A DNA stretch of 5,340 bases, from the NCBI GenBank assembly GCA_947629225.1, contig CANRCY010000108.1, positions 1 to 5,340 of the forward strand, given 5' to 3'. Shown here piece after piece: positions 1 through 4,417 of this stretch. The notes beneath the pieces are model-generated. The model had not been told where the DNA came from. It made no database searches and worked only from the letters and a program-made list of their open reading frames with translations. Numbering within the stretch: position 1 is the stretch's first letter; every line of letters starts with the position of its first letter. This DNA comes from an uncultured Clostridia bacterium. GTDB taxonomy: Bacteria; Bacillota; Clostridia; Christensenellales; Borkfalkiaceae. Made by a program: the position numbers and the translations under genes.

Positions 1-605
1 TCGAGCAAGGCAGCTATGACTTGCATGCTACCGTCCGTTATATCGACGCGATCAGTAGTTTTTTCAGTTATTATGAAACTTATGAAAGAAGTTATGCCGT
101 CCGTTCGAAGGTGATGAAAGATGCCGAATCTACGGTGCGCGCACAGCTTGAACCGCTATACAACGAGAAACTCCAAAAAAGCGAAAATGAACACTATAAG
201 GAAACTTTGGAGTTTCAGAGAAAGATCGACGATCTGAAAAGGGAGATTGCCGATTCGGATAAAAAGTATAATAAAGTATTCAATGCAGAAAATAGTGCGC
301 TTCTGAGGCTTTCGGAGATCCTTGATCAATATGTCACTTGCGTGCATTCCGGGAAGCCTTCTCCCCATGAAGAAGCGATCGACGCCTTTTTCGAAGCCTT
401 TATGCGAGTTGCGGTATTAAAGATCTCGAAGAATCCTGAACTTTCCGATCGCTATAAGGAAGAGCTTTTAAGCGGACTTATGTATGTGATCGAAAAGCGG
501 GGAGACCGCGAGGAGTATTCCTTGACAAGTCTTTTCAAAAATTTAATTGAAAAAGATGGCTACATCTTTCTCGATATGAGTACGGTCAAAAGCGATCAAG
601 ATTAA
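1..605 (+). CDS. Coiled-coil protein of unknown function, 5' end outside window
   Basis: I do not recognise this family. The reading frame (first full codon at 3) is open to the left edge, so the TTG at 21 is probably internal and the gene starts upstream; about 200 codons are visible. The product is highly charged. The segment encoded at about 110-300 is rich in Lys, Glu and Gln with heptad-like hydrophobic spacing (for example LEFQRKIDDLKREIADSDKK), which suggests a long coiled coil. A mixed helical C-terminal domain of about 100 residues follows and ends in TVKSDQD. There is no signal peptide or membrane segment in the visible part, so it is probably cytoplasmic. The stop overlaps the ribosome site of the ATPase gene, whose start lies 14 nt downstream, so the two are almost certainly co-transcribed. 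I infer, without direct evidence, a scaffold or partner role for the ATPase. It could also be the C-terminal end of a larger multidomain protein. Confidence 0.8.
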   Translation, partial: EQGSYDLHATVRYIDAISSFFSYYETYERSYAVRSKVMKDAESTVRAQLEPLYNEKLQKSENEHYKETLEFQRKIDDLKREIADSDKKYNKVFNAENSALLRLSEILDQYVTCVHSGKPSPHEEAIDAFFEAFMRVAVLKISKNPELSDRYKEELLSGLMYVIEKRGDREEYSLTSLFKNLIEKDGYIFLDMSTVKSDQD

Positions 606-622
606 AGGAGGATATGATCATG
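606..622 (+). promoter_or_regulatory. Ribosome binding site choosing the ATPase start
   Basis: A consensus AGGAGG occupies 606-611. It is only 2 nt from the ATG at 614 but 8 nt from the in-frame ATG at 620, so translation should start at 620 (protein beginning MLKVSFFSYKGG). That places the P-loop at residues 10-17, the usual position in MinD/ParA proteins. Confidence 0.75.
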
Positions 623-1582
623 TTGAAAGTTTCATTTTTCTCGTATAAAGGAGGCTCCGGAAGAACGACGACGCTTTTCAATACGTTGCCCTATCTTGCG
701 GAGAAGTTACAGGCGAGCGCAGAACATCCGATCGTTGTTTTCGATATGGATTATAGAAGCGCAGGGATTACCGTACTTATGTCCGACGGAAGGACCTTTG
801 ATATCGCCAATGAGGATAGTGCGCCGCTTGTGCCCGGGCAAAAACATAGTTTACAGTATTTGATCGGAAATAATCCCAAATGCGGAAGAAGTTTGAGCGA
901 TTTTAAGGCGGTTTTTGCGGAGAGCGTAGGACTCAAATTAGGACTTGATGTGAATGATGCAGTCCTTTTGGTCGGCGCAAACATGCTGTATACCATGCCG
1001 TCAAAGGACGAAAATGAGGTAATTTCCATTTTAAAGTATTATTTGGATAATTGTCTGTATGGCGCAAGCGCGGTGATTTTTGATTCGCCTTCCGGTACAC
1101 AGGTTACGGCAAACGTCTCGATCAGTCGTTCGGATGTCGTTGTTTGCTGTATGCGTCCGAGCTATCAATTCCGTCAGACGACGATGAAATATTTGGCTGC
1201 GGCGGTCGATCAATTTGCGGAATCGGATCCCAAAAAGAGATTTGTCTTAACAATGACGGCGGTTCCGGTTAAGGATATCATGATTGACGGAAGATACCAG
1301 ATCTCTACCGCTCATCAAGATGTGTTGAACGAAGTCTATACACTCAATCGGAATGCGTGGATTAAAAATCCCGAGCGGAAGAAGGAAAATCCCATTATAG
1401 ATACGGATATGATTTCGGACAGAAATAATCTCGGAATCCGAGAGATCGATCGCTTCAAATGGAATGAGAAGATGAACTTATTCTCCATCAGAAAGATGGG
1501 CAAAGAAATTCTTTCGGACAACGAAGAGAAGGCGCTCGCAAGATATGAAGCGCTTGCGGAAATCATTGTAAAGGGGAAATGA
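620..1582 (+). CDS. MinD/ParA-type P-loop ATPase with KGGSGRTT motif
   Basis: This is a deviant-Walker-A ATPase of the MinD/ParA/CobQ superfamily, whose members dimerise on ATP and position or switch partner complexes. From the ATG at 620 it has 320 residues. The P-loop KGGSGRTT is at 10-17: the signature lysine K10 is present, but the usual P-loop lysine is R15. The Walker A' strand VVFDMD is at 39-44 and a Walker B-like strand AVIFDSPSG at 151-159. A strand ending in RPS at 179-181, followed by an amphipathic helix (QFRQTTMKYL), is the switch-side region. The arrangement (KGGxGR, D-x-D followed by G, DSPSG, RPSxQ) resembles the KGGxGR subset of ParA-like proteins, not chromosome-partitioning Soj or septum-site MinD. 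No C-terminal amphipathic membrane-targeting helix like MinD's is obvious; the last 70 residues are charged and helical. The next gene starts 1 nt after its stop. ATPase superfamily is confident; cellular role is unknown. Confidence 0.9.
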   Translation: MLKVSFFSYKGGSGRTTTLFNTLPYLAEKLQASAEHPIVVFDMDYRSAGITVLMSDGRTFDIANEDSAPLVPGQKHSLQYLIGNNPKCGRSLSDFKAVFAESVGLKLGLDVNDAVLLVGANMLYTMPSKDENEVISILKYYLDNCLYGASAVIFDSPSGTQVTANVSISRSDVVVCCMRPSYQFRQTTMKYLAAAVDQFAESDPKKRFVLTMTAVPVKDIMIDGRYQISTAHQDVLNEVYTLNRNAWIKNPERKKENPIIDTDMISDRNNLGIREIDRFKWNEKMNLFSIRKMGKEILSDNEEKALARYEALAEIIVKGK

Positions 1583-1583
1583 A

Positions 1584-2177
1584 ATGGAACCGCATGAAAG
1601 ATTTCTCTATCCGAATTTAAGGGAAACGATTTTTGGCTCTGCTCCCGAATATGGCGATAAATACGATCTTGCGATTTTTTTAAGGAGAATCGTGCTTCTG
1701 TCTGCGACGCTTATAAGGGCGTATTTCAGAGACAAACACTCCGAAAAAGAGAACATGGCTTCGCGAACGATCGAAAAGATTGTTCGTCGTCCGTATCTTT
1801 CGATCGATAACGCCATTTCCATCCTCTCTACGGTGCAAAATGCCGGTACAGAGCTCGATCAAATCGGGATGGCTGAGTTGCGAATTGCCGATGAGACATG
1901 TGCCGATTATATTGATCTTTATGAAGTAAAGTCCGTGTTGCAGGATGAAACCGGGAAGTTTTTCAATGCGGTCACCTGCCGGGGAATGCTTGAAAAGGTC
2001 ATTTCATGTTTGGGCTTCTTAACGATGACGGAAATCGAAAACTCGAAGGATGGGATCTTCCTCAGATTCCGGGGGGAATGCTTCCGGATTGACGATTTGT
2101 TCAAATATGAATTTTGCTATCTCTATTGCTCGCTGCAAGAGGTCGATCCCTTGCAGACAACTTACTTACCTCTTTGA
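1584..2177 (+). CDS. Unrecognised 197-residue protein of the ATPase/SpeD-like operon
   Basis: I do not recognise a family. The start at 1584 is supported by AAGGGG at 1571-1576 (7 nt spacing) and by lying 1 nt after the ATPase stop, so translation is probably coupled. The N-terminal half looks helical: residues 28-48 form a hydrophobic stretch interrupted by two arginines (LAIFLRRIVLLSATLIRAYF), more like a buried amphipathic helix than a membrane span, then a basic, charged helix to about 70. The C-terminal third alternates hydrophobic and polar residues (about 157-185), suggesting beta strands. All six cysteines lie after residue 105 (106, 132, 142, 166, 178, 182), but they are not in CxxC pairs, so a zinc site is not evident. 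There is no signal peptide. The fixed position between the ATPase and the decarboxylase-like gene suggests an adaptor or partner of one of them; this is inference only. Confidence 0.85.
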   Translation: MEPHERFLYPNLRETIFGSAPEYGDKYDLAIFLRRIVLLSATLIRAYFRDKHSEKENMASRTIEKIVRRPYLSIDNAISILSTVQNAGTELDQIGMAELRIADETCADYIDLYEVKSVLQDETGKFFNAVTCRGMLEKVISCLGFLTMTEIENSKDGIFLRFRGECFRIDDLFKYEFCYLYCSLQEVDPLQTTYLPL

Positions 2178-2189
2178 ATAGGTGTACAT

Positions 2190-3083
2190 ATGCTTCACAT
2201 GATGTTGGACATTTACAAATGCAATAACCCGAAATTCAATAATATGCTGAGTATCAATACGCTTATAAACGATATTTGTACACAGCTTGAATTGAAGGCG
2301 ATTGCGCCGCCTGTCATTGTCCCGTTTTACTATGGAAAAGTAGCGGATGATGACGGAATCAGCGCGTTTGTGCTCTTGGAGGGCGGGCATTTTACGATTC
2401 ATACCTTTTATAAAAGGCGCTGCGCTTTTGTAGACTTACTCTTTTCGGAATTTGAAGGTGAGTACCTCATCAGACTTTTGAAGAAGAGGGCGTCCGAATT
2501 CAAGAGCAGAAAACCCATAAGTGAAACGGTTCAGATCAACGATTGGGAGATCGATCGAAATTGCAAGAATGCGTTCATCGGGATTGATCAAATCAATAAA
2601 TTCAAAAAGGGAATTGAAAATTCCTTTTCCGGATTCGGACCTCATTATTTTGTAACGGTAAATTGCAAAAAGCCGTTGACCCTTGAAAAGGTCTATAATA
2701 TCTTGGATCATATGCCCAAAAAGGCATGTATGACGCCGATCACCCGTCCTTTTGTCGTGTACGATCAAGTGGACGATCCCGAATATATCAGTGGAATCGT
2801 GGTAATTGCCGAAAGTCATATAAGCATTCACTACGATTTGCAAAGAAAGCGGTTGTATTTTGACATGTTTACTTGTAGACCCTTGCCTTCGGACGTGATG
2901 AAACAGGCATTCTTTGATATGTTTTCAGAGTATATTGACAAAGAATCCATGATCGACGCTCTGATCGAGCGGGGACAGGATCATGTATATGCCATAAAGG
3001 CTAAGTCGAAATCAAAGCTTCGTCTCGATTGGAAAAAGAATACCTGGATCGAGAACATCTATGAAAATCATTCTACCGACTAA
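2190..3083 (+). CDS. Tandem S-adenosylmethionine decarboxylase-like (SpeD/SpeH) protein, one active-looking half
   Basis: The protein contains two prokaryotic AdoMet decarboxylase-type domains. Domain 1 (about 3-105) opens with HMMLDIYKC, like the SpeH first strand, and has LEGGHFTIH at 63-71. Domain 2 (about 150-262) has IAESHISIH at 206-214 and FDMFTC at 224-229. In this family a Ser in the ESH motif self-cleaves to a pyruvoyl group, and a His five residues later and a Cys twenty residues later complete catalysis. Domain 2 matches exactly (S209, H214, C229). Domain 1 has Gly at the serine position (G66) and Ser at the cysteine position (S86) and keeps only H71, so it cannot form a pyruvoyl group there. 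The Trp and Glu that contact adenosine in the Thermotoga enzyme (HTWPE) are Asp216 and Gln218 here, so the substrate may not be AdoMet; SpeD homologues acting as ornithine or arginine decarboxylases are known. AGGTG at 2180-2184 supports the start. It appears to be the last gene of the operon. Confidence 0.85.
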   Translation: MLHMMLDIYKCNNPKFNNMLSINTLINDICTQLELKAIAPPVIVPFYYGKVADDDGISAFVLLEGGHFTIHTFYKRRCAFVDLLFSEFEGEYLIRLLKKRASEFKSRKPISETVQINDWEIDRNCKNAFIGIDQINKFKKGIENSFSGFGPHYFVTVNCKKPLTLEKVYNILDHMPKKACMTPITRPFVVYDQVDDPEYISGIVVIAESHISIHYDLQRKRLYFDMFTCRPLPSDVMKQAFFDMFSEYIDKESMIDALIERGQDHVYAIKAKSKSKLRLDWKKNTWIENIYENHSTD

Positions 3084-3127
3084 TATGATTGAAACTCTCA
3101 ACCCAAATGACTGTCGGACAACGAAAA

Positions 3128-3158
3128 AATCGGCATAGACATTTGTCTATTGCCGATT
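3128..3158. repeat. Inverted repeat over a promoter: operator and/or terminator
   Basis: The left arm (3128-3141, AATCGGCATAGACA) and the right arm (3144-3158) pair over 14 bp with a single bulged T at 3150, around a tiny loop. As RNA it is a stable hairpin preceded by six A's but followed by only ATTTATAA-type sequence, so it would be a weak terminator for the upstream operon. As DNA it covers the -35 box and the whole spacer of the promoter at 3136-3164, which is where a repressor would bind. The HTH gene just downstream is the obvious candidate binder (inference). Confidence 0.6.
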
Positions 3159-3164
3159 TATAAT
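3136..3164 (+). promoter_or_regulatory. Sigma-70-type promoter for the HTH gene
   Basis: TAGACA (3136-3141, five of six bases matching the -35 consensus) is separated by exactly 17 nt from a perfect TATAAT (3159-3164). Transcription would begin near 3171, leaving a short leader of about 36 nt before the ATG at 3207. The inverted repeat at 3128-3158 overlaps it. Confidence 0.65.
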
Positions 3165-3206
3165 TCTGATTGATCATCCATCCAAAGGAGCAATGCCGAA
3201 CCGATC

Positions 3207-3809
3207 ATGGGAAAGAGAAGGTATTTGAAAGTAAATCCCAAACAAAAGCGTCCGAAAAATCATGACGTGATCTGTGACGATGAGGACAACCGCTCGGACA
3301 TATCCGATGGTGAAAACTTCTATTATCGCACCGAGATGAACATTTATTATCCCCGCACTGGGGACGTGCAGATCAAAGAGACCCCCACGATAGAAAAAAT
3401 ACGAAATCTCTTCTTTTTCGCTCTCGAAGCCAACGGAGACCCAGATCGCGTCGATCCAGAGGAGTTTTGTGAAATGCGGCAGATCAGTTTATCCAATTTC
3501 CGCAGACTCCTTGCAATCATGCGGGAATTTTATTGCAGCCTCAGTGAGGGCGGCAACACCTACCAGGATACCCCCTCAAACCGCAAATATCTTGCACTCC
3601 TCGCCTTACATGACGGATTGGAGGAAGGTGTTGAAAGAAAAAAGTTTTGCGCCGAATTTCATATCAGCCGCACGACCTTCTACCGCTATCTTGCGATCGT
3701 GGAAGATTTCTATTTTTATTTGCGCGGGGGAGAGAAGGTGATCGCAATCCTCGGCGACGGTAGGTATATCGGCGTCTATCTTGAAGATATTGTCGATAGA
3801 TCGATGTGA
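3207..3809 (+). CDS. Putative transcriptional regulator with two duplicated HTH-like units
   Basis: This 200-residue protein has a basic start (MGKRRYLKVNPKQKRPKNH), then an acidic patch (about 21-37), and then two similar units. Unit 1 (about 65-116) contains EEFCEMRQISLSNFRRLLAI and unit 2 (about 126-175) contains KKFCAEFHISRTTFYRYLAI. Over residues 87-109 and 147-169, 11 of 23 positions are identical. Each unit has the form FC-x(4)-IS-x(3)-F-x-R-x-LAI-x(3)-FY, which resembles a helix-turn-helix in which ISxxxFxR is the recognition helix. A short beta-like tail (GDGRYIGVYLEDI) follows. I infer a DNA-binding regulator, possibly acting on its own promoter and the neighbouring operon. AAAGGAG at 3184-3190 is 16 nt from the ATG, longer than normal, but no closer in-frame start exists. 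The exact family is not recognised. Confidence 0.8.
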   Translation: MGKRRYLKVNPKQKRPKNHDVICDDEDNRSDISDGENFYYRTEMNIYYPRTGDVQIKETPTIEKIRNLFFFALEANGDPDRVDPEEFCEMRQISLSNFRRLLAIMREFYCSLSEGGNTYQDTPSNRKYLALLALHDGLEEGVERKKFCAEFHISRTTFYRYLAIVEDFYFYLRGGEKVIAILGDGRYIGVYLEDIVDRSM

Positions 3810-3838
3810 TTATGTTATAATTTTTTTATAAAAATCAG

Positions 3839-3871
3839 GGCAGCCCCAAAAATTTTTGGGGCTGCCTTTTT
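3839..3871 (+). terminator. Strong intrinsic terminator
   Basis: A perfect 14-bp inverted repeat (GGCAGCCCCAAAAA at 3839-3852, its complement at 3853-3866) is followed by TTTTT at 3867-3871. It lies 29 nt after the stop of the HTH gene. The A-rich sequence on the other side (T's when read in reverse) means it may also work from the minus strand. The central AAAAATTTTT would form the loop. Confidence 0.9.
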
Positions 3872-3920
3872 CATCATTTCAGACATATGGAACTCGAACC
3901 CCCATTTTTTTGACCCCATA

Positions 3921-3929
3921 TGTTATAAT
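3921..3929 (+). promoter_or_regulatory. Extended -10 promoter element
   Basis: TGTTATAAT is a perfect TATAAT with the TGn extension. No good -35 lies 16-18 nt upstream; a TTGACC at 3910-3915 is too close to act as one. An extended -10 can work without a -35. It points toward the Cro/C1 remnant and the small-gene operon at 4208, and could drive the latter through a leader of about 270 nt. Confidence 0.45.
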
Positions 3930-3992
3930 GTGTCCGAAGTTTGCGGGGGCACGAAAACCGACTGCACAAACCATAAAAACAGTCTTGCGCGG

Positions 3993-4088
3993 TCATTCCA
4001 AGTCCAAATTTTCATATGAAAACGATTCTCCACCGAAAAACTCGGTGATGGTCACCCCACATGCGCGGGCAATCAGAAAGACGGTTTT
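3993..4088 (-). pseudogene. C-terminal fragment of a Cro/C1-type HTH regulator
   Basis: Read on the minus strand from 4088, the frame gives KTVFLIARACGVTITEFF followed by a short acidic tail and a stop at 3993-3995. This is the pattern of the last helices of small Cro/C1 (XRE) regulators of Clostridia (of the type TIKKICDALGITLSEFF). The matching N-terminal part is not upstream on this strand; it lies next door on the plus strand (4095-4202). Lacking a start and its HTH, the fragment should be non-functional. Family call is by motif recognition. Confidence 0.55.
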
Positions 4089-4094
4089 CTCTCG

Positions 4095-4202
4095 ACTCAA
4101 TATAATCTGGCGGAGATCAGCGGCGTGCCCTATCCCACGATCAAGAGCATTATGCAGCGGCGGACGAAGGGAATTACTTTGAAAAAATTTTTTTGGAGAT
4201 AA
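4095..4202 (+). pseudogene. N-terminal HTH fragment of a Cro/C1-type regulator
   Basis: The plus-strand frame from 4095 reads TQYNLAEISGVPYPTIKSIM and then QRRTKGITL. This is a textbook XRE helix-turn-helix (helix 2 LAEISG, recognition helix VPYPTIKSIM). It has no start codon or ribosome site of its own, and after ITLK it runs into the A/T run at 4181-4194 and stops at 4200. The expected continuation (TVFLIARACG) is found on the opposite strand immediately to the left. The two pieces therefore look like one gene broken by an inversion, with the junction at 4089-4094. Confidence 0.6.
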
Positions 4203-4207
4203 CATAT

Positions 4208-4417
4208 ATGGCATTAGAGTACATCAGAAATTTCAGCGGGCAAATTTTGGGGACGATCGAAACCAAGCCCAACGGCGATCAGGTCGCGCGCGCCTTCCCG
4301 AGCCAAAAGATTTTGGGCTTCTACCGAAAGCAATACGATCACACGACCGATTTCTCTTATCGCATCCTCGCAAGGGGCAATGTGCTTTCTGGGCTCATCT
4401 ATAACAACCATGAATGA
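4208..4417 (+). CDS. Small 69-residue repeat protein
   Basis: I chose the ATG at 4208 because GGAG at 4195-4198 sits 9 nt upstream; a TTG at 4193 in the same frame would lie on top of that site. The protein has three units of about 20 residues sharing F-x(3-4)-IL-[GA]: FSGQILGTIE (9-18), FPSQKILGFYR (30-40) and FSYRILARGN (49-58). Alternating strand/turn residues suggest a compact all-beta fold of short repeated hairpins; it is reminiscent of small 'beta flower' proteins, but I hold that loosely. It has no signal peptide, membrane segment or cysteines. It overlaps the next gene by 8 nt (ATGAATGA), so the two are translationally coupled. Function unknown. Confidence 0.75.
   Translation: MALEYIRNFSGQILGTIETKPNGDQVARAFPSQKILGFYRKQYDHTTDFSYRILARGNVLSGLIYNNHE

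Larger units (their letters stand above)
3873..4207. other. Intergenic stretch with no intact gene
   Basis: Apart from the extended -10 element (3921-3929) and the two opposing Cro/C1 gene fragments (3993-4088 minus, 4095-4202 plus), nothing coding is supported here. CATATG-type short palindromes occur at 3883-3890, 3916-3923 and 4010-4023. The open frames crossing the stretch on both strands are composites that run through the rearrangement junction and do not represent real genes. Confidence 0.6.

Noticed and set aside
620..1582. Chromosome-partitioning ParA/Soj or MinD identity for the ATPase
   Set aside because: No ParB partner or MinC/MinE neighbours, P-loop Arg instead of Lys, and no MinD-like C-terminal membrane helix.
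3910..3929. TTGACC plus TATAAT as a standard two-box promoter
   Set aside because: The spacing is only 8 nt; kept solely as an extended -10 element.
3883..3935. tRNA gene or attachment-site remnant on the minus strand (GGGGGTTCGAGTTCC resembles a T-arm)
   Set aside because: Only a T-loop-like string is present; the stem does not pair properly, and no anticodon arm, D-arm or acceptor stem could be found around it. There is no integrase nearby.
3856..4182. Plus-strand 108-codon ORF
   Set aside because: It begins inside the terminator hairpin and reads the opposite strand of one XRE fragment and the wrong frame of the other; the composition is not protein-like.
3993..4214. Minus-strand 73-codon ORF as an intact gene
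   Set aside because: Its first half is the reverse complement of the XRE HTH fragment and only the second half resembles a protein, so it crosses the rearrangement junction. No ribosome site was seen before its ATG.
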